In this document: positions 33,154-44,329 of the stretch, piece after piece | How the letters are laid out: each line of letters opens with the position of its first letter | Numbering within the stretch: position 1 is the stretch's first letter | Assembly (NCBI RefSeq): GCF_029407905.1 | Contig: NC_073627.1 | Location: 140,195,697 to 140,259,696 of the forward strand | DNA from: Bubalus kerabau | Lineage: Eukaryota; Chordata; Mammalia; Artiodactyla; Bovidae | Direction: 5' to 3' | Length of the DNA stretch: 64,000 nucleotides | Notes under the pieces: model-generated | What the model saw: the letters and a program-made list of their open reading frames with translations, nothing else | The model's database searches: none | What the model was told of the DNA's origin: nothing | Translations under genes and position numbers: made by a program

Positions 33154-33740
33154 CGGACTCTTGTTGACTATGAGGGCTACAGCCACGGTGACTGCAATCA
33201 TGAAATTAAAAGACTCTTGCTCCTTGGGAGAAAAGTTATGACTAACCTATACAGCATATTAAAAAGCAGTGACATTACTTTGCCAACAAAGGTCCATCAG
33301 GTCAAGGCTATGGTTTTTCCAGTAGTCATGTATGGATGTGAGAGAGAGTTGGACTATAAAGAAAGCTGAGCACTGAAGAATTGATGCTTTTGAATTGTGG
33401 TATTGGAGAAGACTCTTGAGAGTCCCTTGGACTGCAAGGGGATCCAACCAGTCCATCCTAAAAGAAATCAGTCCTGAATATTCATTGGAAGGACTGATGC
33501 TGAAGCTGAAACTCCAATACTTTGGCCACCTCATGCAGCCTTTGAAAAGACCCTGATGCTGAGAAAGATTCTAGGTGGGAGGAGAAGGGGACAACAGAGG
33601 ATGGGATGATTGGATGGCATCACCGACTCAATGGACATGCGTTTGAGTGAACTCCGGGAGTTGGTGATGGACTCGGAGGCCTGGCATGCTGCAGTCCATG
33701 GGGTCGCAAAGAGTCAGACACGACTGAGCGACAACTGAAC
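33154..33740 (+). mobile_element. BovB LINE 3' fragment with perfect 13-bp target duplication
   Basis: TGAGGGCAGAATT at 33141-33153 recurs at 33741-33753. From about 33186 the sequence is standard BovB 3' end (TGAAATTAAAAGACTCTTGC ... CACGACTGAGCGACAACTGA). The first about 32 bp do not match the adjoining BovB region and may be an inverted or filler piece. Confidence 0.95.
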
Positions 33741-33753
33741 TGAGGGCAGAATT

Positions 33754-33957
33754 ATAATACATGAGGGTATGATTATAAAGGAATGCCCTGGACCTCTCAG
33801 CCCTCAAGCTGGCACCAACTTCAGGTAAGTTCATTTCTTTCTGGAGTAAGTGATGCTTGAACAAAATTCACTAGCAAAAGTTTTAGAGTAACAGGGATCC
33901 AGAGGGCACATTCTGTTCCGTATGTCTTTTCCTTGTTTACTGAGACAAGGCAGTGTG
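33754..33957. other. Short intergenic gap
   Basis: No feature recognised between the BovB and the SINE pair. Confidence 0.4.
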
Positions 33958-34085
33958 AGGGCTTCCCAAGTAGCTCAGCTGGTAAAGAATCTGCTTCCAA
34001 TGCAATTCAGTTGACCCCAGTTCAATTCCTGGGTTGGAAAGTTCTCCTGGAGAAGGGATCGGCTACACACTCCAGTATTTCTGGT
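33958..34085 (+). mobile_element. Bov-tA SINE, 3'-incomplete
   Basis: GGGCTTCCCAAGTAGCTCAG to ACACACTCCAGTATTTCTGG; the element stops midway where a second copy begins. Confidence 0.88.
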
Positions 34086-34270
34086 TTTTCCCAGTGGCTC
34101 AGGTGGTATAGAATACACCTGTAATGCAGGAGGTCTGGGTTTGATCCCTGGGTTGGGAGGGTCCCCTGGAGAAGGGCATGGCAACCCACTCCAATATTCT
34201 TGCCTGGAGAATCCCCATGGACAAAGTCCATGGGGTCGCTGAGTCAGATATGACTGAGCACCTAAGCACA
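34086..34270 (+). mobile_element. Bov-tA SINE, directly following another copy
   Basis: TTCCCAGTGGCTCAGGTGGT head to ATGACTGAGCACCTAAGCAC end. Either a SINE inserted in a SINE or a tandem fusion. Confidence 0.9.
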
Positions 34271-37200
34271 GCACATGCAGTGTGAAGTTGGGCTCATCTA
34301 CATATTTTTAAAGTATTTTTCATCCCGTTGTATTCTAACCTATGAATATATCCAGATGAAGCATGGATTCAAAGCTAGACTAGGGATTATGAATTGTCTG
34401 TAAGAAAGTTTTTAAAAAAAAAATCTCCCTCCTTAAATGCTTCTGCATTTCTGTCTTTTATGCTACCAGATTTATTTGTAGTATGTCTGAAAGGTTGACT
34501 GTGGACTTAGATTCTTAGATCAAGTAAGCAGACTTTAGGGGGTGAAATTAAATTATGATAAATAATCACACATACAAAAAGATAGTTGATTTTTATTTGC
34601 AGGGGGGAGCCTTAGATTTATTTGAAGATTATTTTAGAACCATGATTTGGCTCTAGAAGGACTAATTGTACTATGACCTAACAGTTCCAAGTTTGTATGT
34701 CCAATTTTGTTCATTCTTTGATGCTTTTCTGTTTTTTTTTGTTTTTTGTTTTTTGTTTTTATGAAATTGTGGTACAGACTACAAGTAACATAATAGCTTT
34801 AGTGAGAAGGTGAGTAATTACTACCATTCTCATGATACATATTTCTTGTCCACATCTTCAACCAAGATCGTACTTAGCCTTGCTCTGACCTTGATTTTAA
34901 GATTTATTAGAAAAGTTTTGGAAAATTTTAGGATATTGGGAAGCAAGTATTTTCTGGAACTGCTTCTATTTTTTGATACTTTAAGCATTATATCACTTAT
35001 ATGAAAAGGGAAAATAAATGAGCATGCACATTAAAGAAAAAAATACTTTTGCATTTTCTAAGGCTGAGATTTCTAAAATTACCAACGACATGTTGGAAAG
35101 CACCCTTTTTAAATTTTCCTTTTTCTCATTTGTCCACAGCGCAATGTTGGACCAAATGGTTTAATTGATTTCTCTATGATAAAAGTGGCCTGTGGGGAGC
35201 AAACAGCTAGGTTTTGGTTTTTTTAGATATAATTCAAGAAAATTCAGATTTTATCATTTTGTTCTAATATAATTCAAGAAAATTCAGATTTTATCATTTT
35301 GTTCTAAGTTCCAAATTTCTAACTCTGTTTTCATATGAATTATTTAATCTCTAAAATTTAGAGACAGCACTTCCATTTACATCTAATAATTTTATTCTCA
35401 CAGCTTTATTCACCCACTTAAAATTTGCTTTTTAAAATAAGTTCACTTTGGTAGTGTTTTGTCCTGTCAAATGTAGTCATCTGTTAATGGTGCCTTTACT
35501 TTCGTCATTTAAAAACAAACTGCATTTCTGATGTCCCGTGTGCTTGCTAGTAAGCACAATGTCAATTTTTTTCTTTACTTAGACACATCAAACAGCAGCC
35601 CAGGAGCGTCAGTTGTTAGCAAAACTAGGTCTTTCCAAATGTATGGTCCAAACAGTGAAATAATTGTTTTTAGTATAAATTTGATGTCAATCAATTGACA
35701 CTTCCTAGAGAAAGTAAGTAAAAAGATTTTTCGGTTCAAATTAGTTTGAGTGCTAGGCATTTGGATGTTGTTATGCCTAACATTTGAACACATACAATGT
35801 GTTCATTTTCCAATCATTCGTAACAGAGCAATAATGCAACGTGAGCAGTCTCTTCTTATTTGAAGTGTACATTAGGAATGAAGATTTCAGAAGTTAGGAG
35901 TCCCTAACTCAAACCTGAAAAACCTGGTGTTAGTCTTGGGTGATTTCCAGTGACCCCATGACCCCCTTCTTCCTGCCCCCTGTGTCGACTTGGAACTGGG
36001 AAGCCATTTTTGTTTTTGGAAGGGAAAGGAGACAGATATAATGAATGACTTTTATTGTGCAATATTTCAAACTCTCTTGAATGCATTTGAACGGGATGGA
36101 AACTGTTCTGCCCTATGTCACAGCCAAAACAAACAAAACATATTCCCTAAACCTGGATGTGTGTTTCTCTCAAACTGGCAGTAGTTAGAGCTAAACTCTC
36201 AAACAAGAATTTGGTTTGACAATTTTTAGCCCTTGTTCAATTAAATATGAGGGAAGGTCACAGCCAAAGCAAATACTGTGGGGAAAAATTAATACACATA
36301 TTTACAGCTTGCAGGTGGCATTTGTTCTGAAACGTTAGATATTTGTCTTAAAGGATTGCATTTGTGGTAATACTTTGAAATGGACTACTTTTTTTTTTTT
36401 TTGCTAATATTTTTAAAATGAACTCCTCTTCGATAATAGTAACTCCCAATGTAAATAAATTCTGCAGAGGTCCCTGAAGAGTGATAAATGCTTGAATTTA
36501 AGTATTTAAACATTTAGAAAGGCCACTAAGAACCTGAGAATTCTAGGAATATCAGACCCAGCAAATATGCCATAAAACTCCCTTGATGATAGCCCTCTCT
36601 GGCCCCCAAAGAACCCACTCTAGTGAGTATCAATGACTCCTTTATGGCAATGCCTCTGACACCGTTTACTGGCCCCAACCACCCCCGTCCAGGTTGTTAA
36701 GTATTCCCACCCTTTGGATCTGTGGGAAGAATTACTCTGTACCATCTAGATAATTCATTTTGTAATGCCCCATTGTGCTTCATGAGCCTAGCAAAATACA
36801 TTTTTTATTAGTCACAATAGTAACTTTCAAATTTATGGTCACCTATGACCAACAGGCTCTTGGTTTGTGCCTTACCCAAGAAATACTGGAAACATAAATT
36901 GTTAAGCCAGGCAATCTGCCTCTCAAAATGGTAGCATGCAGACTTCAATCCACCTTTTAGGTCCTCCTTTCGAAATACAAAATTCTAACTTTCAGGGACC
37001 ACTTTGTTGAGCAATATCAGACATCTGCGTGAATGGAAATAAGCCATTGGATCATGTCACTGGCCGTCAACTTTTCATTTAATAACAGTACAGATAAAAC
37101 ACCGCCTGCACCTTGCATTTTAGTTAGGAACACGGCACATTACCACAAAGGTTTCTACTTCCCAAGCATAGCAAGGTCCAATTATATTCCTATTAAACTA

Positions 37201-37578
37201 GCATGACTGGCATGTTCTGGATGTATAAATCATTTTAAGGAATGGATGCCTCGTTTTTTGCAGTCTGTCTGGATGGTGGGAAATAAGAAGTCTTCCATGA
37301 GCCAGTAAGTGGATGTCATTGAGGTCCACAGCTCTCAGGCCGTCAAGGAGCAAATGTGAACATGACATTCAAGATGGGAGGGCAAGGGGGTCAGAGTACA
37401 AGCTTCTTGGAAAAAAGCTGGCACTTGTTTTTCAGTTTTCGATATTGTTTTCCAAATTCTTAGTATTTAAACTTAAATGTGGTAGATAACGTGGGTTTCT
37501 TGCATTGAGTAAGGTAGGAATAAGTGAACACTCTGATTTATCTACATTCTTCTCATTTATTTTAACCTGCGAGGGCAT
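34271..37578. other. SINE-free intergenic island (about 3.3 kb)
   Basis: The longest stretch in the window without a recognised transposon. It contains the 40-bp tandem duplication and several poly-T tracts. No coding exon with plausible splice sites and protein match was seen. Candidate noncoding regulatory DNA by exclusion only. Confidence 0.5.
35227..35306. repeat. Perfect tandem duplication of a 40-bp unit
   Basis: 35227-35266 and 35267-35306 are identical. Each begins ATATAATTCAAGAAAATTCA and ends ATCATTTTGTTCTA. Confidence 0.97.
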
Positions 37579-37786
37579 TGAAGTGAAAGTCACTCAGTCG
37601 TGTCCGACTCTGGGACCCTGTGGACTGTGCAGCCCACCAGGCTCCTCTGTCCATGGAATTCTCCAGGTAGGAATAAATACTGGACTGGGTTGCCATTCCT
37701 TTCTCCAGGGGATCTTTCTGACCCAGAGATTGAACTCGGGTCTCCTGCATTGCAGGCAGATTCTTTACTGTCTGAGCCACCAGGAA
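37579..37786 (-). mobile_element. Bov-tA SINE
   Basis: GTCACTCAGTCGTGTCCGAC left, TCCTGCATTGCAGGCAGATT and CTGTCTGAGCCACCAGG right. Confidence 0.94.
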
Positions 37787-38298
37787 AGAGTTCCTTTTTT
37801 TACCTCAAATTTATTTTTAGATTTAAAACTAACATACCTCCCCCAAATGGAGCCTTTCAATTCCCAATGAGACTGCCTTTCCCCTCAGAGAGAAACAAAC
37901 AACCCAACTTTCCTTTAAATAAATCACCCGGGTCCACCTACATATACTCTTAATTTGTAATCTAGGCTTGAACTTTACAGTTTTTTTGTCTTAACAAATC
38001 ACATGATAGGAAAACATGCAAAACACCCTGCTATGGTATTGTCATGTATTCTCATGTCTCTGGAAGTATATAACAAGACACACCATTGTTCCTATATTAT
38101 AAACAAGACAAACAATAGGGGAGTGATTTTCTCTGCTTGGTGGCCAGCAACAATAAAGCCTGGAAGAGACTGGGGGCTCTTGGTGTATTTCACACCTAGG
38201 TGCCTAAGGAGAACAGGCCATAGGGCTGCTTGTTGGCTGTTCTTGTAAAAGTTTAGTTGGAGGAGCCCTTGAGATCAGTAACTGTTGGCACATAACAT
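37787..38298. other. Intergenic, no recognised feature
   Basis: About 500 bp, unassigned. Confidence 0.45.
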
Positions 38299-38562
38299 TG
38301 AGTAGAGTTCCATGTGCTACACAATAGGTCCTTGTTAGTTATCCATTTTGAACATAGCAGTGTGTACATGACCTTCCCAAACTCCCTAACTATCCCATCC
38401 CCCTGGCAACCATAAGTTTGTTTTCTAAGTCTGTGAGTCTCTACTAGATGTTATATACCAATCTGAATGGGAGAGGGGTATGGGGGAGAATGGACACATG
38501 TTTATATGTGACTGAATTCTTTTGCTGTTCACCTGAAACTACCACAACATTGTTAATTGGCT
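38299..38562. mobile_element. Two L1 3' pieces in opposite orientation
   Basis: 38299-38447 is reversed L1 3' UTR (GAGTAGAGTTCCATGTGCTA ... CCCTGGCAACCATAAGTTTG ... TCTGTGAGTCTCT). 38465-38562 is a sense L1 tail (GAATGGACACATGTTTATAT ... CTACCACAACATTGTTAATT). They could be one 5'-inverted insertion or two. Confidence 0.65.
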
Positions 38563-38772
38563 ATGCATGCTTGCGTGCTTAAGTTGCTCCATCTGTGTCC
38601 AACTCTTTGTGACGCTATAGACTGTAGCCCACCAGACTCCTCTGTCCATGGGATTCTCCAGGCAAGAATACTGGAATGGGTTGCCATGCCCTCCTCCAGG
38701 GGATCTTCCAGACCCAGGGATTGAACCCCTGTCTCTTATGTCTCCTGCATTGGCAGGTGGGTTCTTTACCAT
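38563..38772 (-). mobile_element. Bov-tA SINE
   Basis: GCATGCTTGCGTGCTTAAGT left, CCTGCATTGGCAGGTGGGTT and CTTTACCAT right. Confidence 0.94.
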
Positions 38773-40385
38773 ACCCCCATACAAAATAAAAAGTTTAAAA
38801 AGTAGTTTAGCCAGTTTCAAAATAAATAACTGTTGGGGTTTTGAAGCCATCCAAAATCTCTCATAAATAGAAGTCGCATCTATTTCCTTAAAACAAAGTG
38901 AATGATGAGTGTTGACTTACCCTTTCTTCTCTAATATAATTTGGGGGAGAGAGGGCAAGGGAGCAGGGAAGAAGTCAGAGGAAATACTGTTTAAGCTGGA
39001 AAGCAGGACCATGTCTACATTTAGATGCCAACACCCTGAACAAGCAGCGTTCTCTGCTCAGGTCCTGAAGGACGTGCCCAGAGTCCTGCAACTGTCTTGT
39101 AAATGTCCGAATGGATTTATAGCCTGTTTTCTCCAAGAGAGGAAAACCATTTTAGGCAAATCGCAAACACTTTGGAGGTGTGTGTCCTTTGACATTTCAC
39201 TGCCTTCCCGAGTCTCATCCTGCCACGGGCACAAGCAAAGAGCCATTACCACCAGGCCAAAGCTGTAACAATATTAAGATGTTTTCCTCAACCTTGTCCC
39301 CAGAAAGATACTCCGTTTCCAGAAGATTGTTCTCCCTGGGGCATTACATCATGAATTGATTCAGCTCTTGGAGGAAGAAATTGGACAAAATATAATAGAT
39401 GACCTCCTGGGGAAACATACTTAGGTTGTTAAGTATTCCCATCAGAAAACTAAGAAACCGCTTATATTTGACTACTCTGTCCACATTTAACCTTTCACCT
39501 TATTGCAGCTGAGCCGGGTGGTTTTTTTGCTACAAAGGTTTTTGTTTTAGTAGGGGTCAGAGGGAACATTTCTCCTTTATTATTTTTTTTAAGGAATACA
39601 AATATTCTTTGTTTTTGTCATTACACAGGCTTCCTCAGCTTCATGAGTTGCCCCCCAGATCCTGGATCAGGTTAGGATGCAGCCACCACAGAAGGGTGTC
39701 CCCACTCAGTGGATAAGCATGGCCTCCCCATGGGCAGTGGGAAGGGGGACAGCTGGGGGCAAGGGGAGCTGCTTCATCTAGTTAATTTTCCATAAGGGCT
39801 TTTTGGCCTTTGGGGCATCATGCCAACACAGAAGAAAGCCACGCTTGTGAAACGTTTGGGAGACATCACTTTGGTCTATCATGCAGATGGAGCGGTCCCT
39901 GGAAGCAGAATCTGCTGAACAAAAGGATCAAGTTTCCTCTTTCCTGGGAACCCGTTTCCCAAGCAGGATGCTAGTGATTGATGAAATAACTCCCATCCAA
40001 TCAAGAGTGCAGTAAGAAATGTGAGAGCTATGTTCCAAGTTTTCATGTTGGAGTAGAGAAACGGGTGGGTGGAACTGGCCGGATATACATTGGCTGACTT
40101 CAGACAAGGACAACTTGGAAGTGTGGTTAGAGTGGACGGAAGAACTGATGAACCAGAGGAATTGCTAATAAAACAGCAAGGCTTTCATCACCCAGTGCCC
40201 AGCTGGTGACTGGAAGCTGATCAGTATCCAGAGCCTAGTTAACAGATTAGAGGACCATGGAGTGAGTTGGCAGTCTGAATTGGCAGGACAATTGACAACT
40301 AGATTGTCCGGGCCAAGTTCCTTTTCTGAGGCAGAAGTGTTCTAACCATGGCAGCAAACCTCAATTACTATCTTCTTCTCTCAAC
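38773..40385. other. Intergenic, no recognised repeat (1.6 kb)
   Basis: Unassigned sequence. The open stretch at 38909-39268 has no recognised protein match and no supporting splice structure. May include an old LTR or DNA-transposon relic around 39600-40300 that I cannot name. Confidence 0.4.
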
Positions 40386-40567
40386 TTCTTGGTGGCTCAG
40401 TGGTAGGGAATTAGCCTGCCAGTACAAGAGATGCGAGTTCGATTCCTAGGTCAGGAAGATTCCCTGGAGGAGGAAATGGCAACCCATGCCAGTATTCATA
40501 CCTGGGAGATCCCATGGACAGAAGACCCTGGTGGGCTGCAGTCCACAGAGTCTCAAAGAGTCAGACA
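40386..40567 (+). mobile_element. Bov-tA SINE joined to a BovB
   Basis: CTTCTTGGTGGCTCAGTGGT to CAAAGAGTCAGACACAG. Its 3' end runs straight into an antisense BovB. Confidence 0.9.
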
Positions 40568-40985
40568 CAGTTCAGTTCAGTTCAGTCGTTCAGTCATGTC
40601 TGACTCTTTGTGACCCCATGGACTCCAGAATGCCAGGCCTCCCTGTCTATCACCAGCTCCCGGTTTACCCAAGCTCATGTCCATTGAGTCGGTGATGCCA
40701 TCCAACCATCTCATCCTCTGTTGTCCCCTTCTCTTCTTGCCTTCAATCTTTCCCAGCATCAAGGTTTTCCAGTGAGTCAGTTCTTCGCATCAGGTGGCCA
40801 AAGTATTGGAGTTTCAGCTTCAACATCAATCCTTCCAATGAACACTCAGGACTGATCTCCTTTAGGATAGAGTGGTTGGATCTCCTTGCAGTTCAAGGGA
40901 CTCTCAAAAGTCTTCTCGAACACCACAGTTCAAAAGCATCTATTCTTGAGTGCTCAGCTTTCTTTATAGTCCAACTCTCACACAC
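40568..40985 (-). mobile_element. BovB LINE 3' fragment
   Basis: TTCAGTTCAGTTCAGTCGTT left through CTTTATAGTCCAACTCTCAC right. Minus strand encodes the GQQRMRWLDGITDSMDMSL block. Confidence 0.93.
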
Positions 40986-41319
40986 AACTGAGCACAACTG
41001 AGTGCTGAGCACTCTCACCTCTCCCATCAAAAGATGAGTACAGTCTCCCTAGGGTGCTGAAATCAACTCCTTTATTTCTTATCCCAATAAAAGGCCTCTA
41101 CTGACCCCAACCAAGCCTCTGTCAGGCTCAGAGTGTTCAACTCTGCTTCTGAGGCGTGCATCTCAGGTGATTACAACAGCCTCTGTCAGACTGTAGGTCA
41201 AAGATGAGCATGGCAGAAGTTGGGTGAAAGAGGACATGTCTACTATTTTTGCATTTTTGTGTGACTCTATTATGATTTTATTTTTATTTATTTTTGCAAT
41301 CAAGTACCAAATGCTACTG
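40986..41319. other. Intergenic, unassigned
   Basis: CCCAATAAAAGGCCTCTACT near 41085 with flanking pyrimidine-rich text recalls an LTR, but no paired LTR or terminal repeats were found. Confidence 0.3.
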
Positions 41320-41805
41320 ACTTTATTTTTGTTAATTTGTATTGGAGTATAGTTACTTTACAATTCTGTGTGTGTTTCTGTTGTATAGCAAAGTGAATTT
41401 GGTATATGTATACATACATCCCTTCTTTTTTGGATTTACTTCCCATTTAGGTCACCATAGAGCATTGAGTAGAGTTCCCTGTGCTATATAGTGCGTTCTT
41501 ATTAGTTATCTATTTTATACATAGTATCAATAGTGTATATTTATCAATCTCAATCTCTCAATTCCTCCCAACCTCCTTCCCCCATTAGTATCCATATATT
41601 TGTGCTCTGCTTTGTAAATAAGATCATCTATACCAAATTTTGTGGTACATATACACAATGGAATGTTGCTCAGGCATAAAAAATAAAATTGAGTCACTTA
41701 TAGAGATGTGGATGAACCTAGAGACTATCATACAGAGTGAAATGTCAGAAAGAAAAAAAACAAATATCCTAATTACCACATATATCTGAAATCTGGAATG
41801 GTCTA
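41320..41805. mobile_element. L1 insertion with internal 5' inversion
   Basis: 41324-41634 is antisense L1 3' UTR (TTGTATTGGAGTATAGTTAC ... CTGCTTTGTAAATAAGATC). 41641-41803 is sense late ORF2 (GTACATATACACAATGGAAT ... GAACCTAGAGACTATCATAC). The sense part ends where the antisense part begins in the L1 map, the pattern left by twin priming. Confidence 0.8.
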
Positions 41806-41849
41806 TTGTGATTTTAAAAATAAAAAACTAAAGTGCTTAGAACAACAAC

Positions 41850-41945
41850 AGAAGTCTCAGTGATTCTCAGCTACCCATCTGTAAAATGGGGATATTACTG
41901 GTACCTACTTTATATACTGCTGTTGTGAAAATCAGGTAATACAGA
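41850..41945 (+). mobile_element. MIR fragment
   Basis: CCATCTGTAAAATGGGGATA followed by CTGGTACCTACTT is the MIR core. Confidence 0.75.
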
Positions 41946-42029
41946 TGTGGTGCCTCTTGTTTTCACCAGCCCAGCATCCTTCTGCACTTTGTTACAGAAG
42001 CACATTTTCCTTCTTGGTACCATTTATCT

Positions 42030-42205
42030 ACAATGTAGTCACTGTGGTAGGTGTATTCTCATGCACCCTCGTTTTATGTGATCTCATCCTTATGCCTGTA
42101 TTACAGACAAGGAAGCTGAGCCTTTAAGAGGTAATGTGACTTGTTCAAGATGAGATAGCTGGTGCATGGCAGAGCTGGAATCAGGAGTCTGCCCTAAAGT
42201 CCATT
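42030..42205 (-). mobile_element. MIR SINE
   Basis: TATTACAGACAAGGAAGCTG, GAGGTAATGTGACTTGTTCA and GGCAGAGCTGGAATCAGGAG are reversed MIR. Confidence 0.85.
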
Positions 42206-42396
42206 TTCCTTTGATCAAAGTGCTGTAAGTAGAGAGGCAAAGATTTGGGGGTTGTGGCAAGAAGAGAATAAAATTATGCAGGGAAGATGAGGATTTTCTC
42301 TGTGTTAGACTTGCTGCTATTCTCAGAAATGCCCTTGAGGGAGAGCTGCAGCTTCTGCCTCCTGATTTCAGGCAAAACAACCCATTTGTTCCATTT

Positions 42397-42628
42397 TCCT
42401 GGGGAATCTGCCTGCAGTTCAGGAGACATGGGTTCAATCCCTGGGTCGGAAAGATCTCCTAGAGAAGGAAATAGCAACCCACTCCAGTATTCTGGCCTGG
42501 AGAATCTATCCATGGGAGAATCCAACCATGGGAGAATCCCATGGACAGAGGAGCTTGGCAGGCTACAGTCCATGGGGACATAAAGCATCGGACACGACTT
42601 AGTGACTAAGCACACACACACACACACA
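42397..42628 (+). mobile_element. Bov-tA SINE with internal duplication and (CA)n tail
   Basis: GGGAATCTGCCTGCAGTTCA to GACACGACTTAGTGACTAAG, then CACACACACACACACACA. The ATGGGAGAATCC segment near 42512 is repeated within the element. Confidence 0.9.
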
Positions 42629-42787
42629 ACCCCACTTTTAGTCTTGCTTCAGTGTCCTTCCCAGTAACCTTGTCCTGCTTATCTTCAAAAGGAAATCAGC
42701 CCCATCAGTACATAAATCTCAAGCGCTGCACAACTTCTCACACTCCTCACTCCTAGTTTGGATTTCTCTCTATCAAGTTATGGGGGC

Positions 42788-42900
42788 AGGGACTTCCCTA
42801 GTGGTCCAGTGGTTAAGACTCTGCTCTCCCCTTTCAGGGGTCTGGGTTTGATCCCTGGTCAGGGAACTAAGATCCCACTTGCTTGAAGCCAAAAAGAAAG
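42788..42900 (+). mobile_element. CHR-type SINE, short
   Basis: GGGACTTCCCTAGTGGTCCA, GGTTTGATCCCTGGTCAGGG, AGATCCCACTTGCTTGAAGC, then CCAAAAAGAAAG. Confidence 0.85.
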
Positions 42901-43042
42901 AAAATGTCTTGAACTGAATAAAAATGAAAATACAACATATCAACTTAAAAAATTATGAGAGTGTATGTGTGAAGAGTGAGATGGTTATGGTGTCATCCTG
43001 CTGAACACACTTTTGCTAACATTTTATATCATTTTATGCAAG

Positions 43043-43250
43043 GGGGCTTCCCAGGTGGCACAAGTGGTAAAGAATCTGCCTGCCAATGCAGGAGATGCAA
43101 GAGACGTGGGTTTGATCTCTGGATGGGGACTATTGCCTGGAGAAGGAAATGGCAACCTGCTCCAGTATTCTTGCCTGGGAAATCCCATGGACAGAGGAGC
43201 CTGGTGGGCTACAAAAAAGAGCTGGACATGACTGAGTGACTGAGCACACA
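43043..43250 (+). mobile_element. Bov-tA SINE
   Basis: GGGGCTTCCCAGGTGGCACA to GGACATGACTGAGTGACTGA; a few bases of the usual 3' part are missing at GGGCTACAAAAAAGAGC. Confidence 0.94.
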
Positions 43251-43286
43251 CATTCAATACTATTAGCCTTGCTCTAGTGTTTTCCT

Positions 43287-43559
43287 CAGAGAAGGCAATG
43301 GCACCCCACTCCAGTACACTTGCCTGGAAAATCCCATGGATGGAGGAACCTGGTAGGCTGCAGTCCATGGGGTCGCTAAGAGTTGGGCACGACTGAGCGA
43401 CTTCACTTTCACTTTTCACTTTCATGCATTGGAGAAGGAAATGGCAACCCACTCCAGTGTTCTTGCCTGGAGAATCCCAGGGACGGGGAAGCCTGGTGGG
43501 CTGCCGTCTATGGGGTGACACAGAGTCGGACACGACTGAAGCGACTTAGCAGCAGAAGC
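43287..43559 (+). mobile_element. BOV-A2 SINE with perfect 11-bp target duplication
   Basis: Two sense units joined at TTTCACTTTCATGCATTGGA, ending GCGACTTAGCAGCAGAAGC. AGTGTTTTCCT at 43276-43286 recurs at 43560-43570. Confidence 0.97.
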
Positions 43560-43570
43560 AGTGTTTTCCT

Positions 43571-44329
43571 AGTCGTGGAAATCAAATACAGGGATGTTTT
43601 CATCACACAAAATGTATCCACCTGTGGTTTTGCAGCAAAGGGTCAGGTGTACATGTTAGCCAAGGACTGGGGAAGCTGGCCAGGATAGTCTCACTGGTAT
43701 CTGGCAAAAGAAGAGGGTATCCATCAGGGATTCTTTTCCATCCTAAATCCAGTTCTGGAGGTATTTTGAGCTAGGCACCTGTCCATCTTGTCAAACACCT
43801 CAACTTGGGGAACAAAATCCATCAGAGCTATGGTCAGCTGTTGCAATATCTATCTGGAGGTCCAGCAGGTAGAACTGGCTCAGGTCCTGATAAGGGCTTG
43901 GGGCAGCCAATGCCAAAAGAAATGTTTATTAAATGATAATTAATGATCAAACAGAGAGTCCAGCATAAGTTTAGTAGGCGTGCTAGCTTTAAGTTGAGAG
44001 GCTGAGTAAGGTTAAGGAATCCCTCCAGCTTCTTGTTCTAGCTCAGACAGGTTGACGAGACAGGCTGGGACCTGGGACACTTCCCTGCAATGCTGCAGTG
44101 CTTGCACCTGGATACACCTCTCCTCCCATGACAAAATAAAATAAACTTTATTGGATGAAAAATAACCTCACACAAGCACAGTTAGGACAAATTCTGGACC
44201 AAAAGATACAAAGAGACCAAAAAAAAAAACCCCAAAAAACCCAACTGCCATTTTTGAATAGCATAGCATAAAGCAAAAGTAGGGGGTTAGAAAAAAAAAG
44301 CCAGGTACTACACACATCACCACCTCATT
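43571..44329. other. Intergenic, unassigned
   Basis: About 760 bp. An A-rich stretch (44220-44245) precedes the BovB. No exon or named repeat. Confidence 0.4.

Noticed and set aside
38909..39268. 119-codon open frame in intergenic DNA, considered as a new exon
   Set aside because: No credible acceptor and donor pair and no recognised product.
42512..42545. Direct repeats of ATGGGAGAATCC considered as a CRISPR-like or functional array
   Set aside because: Only a small duplication within a Bov-tA SINE.
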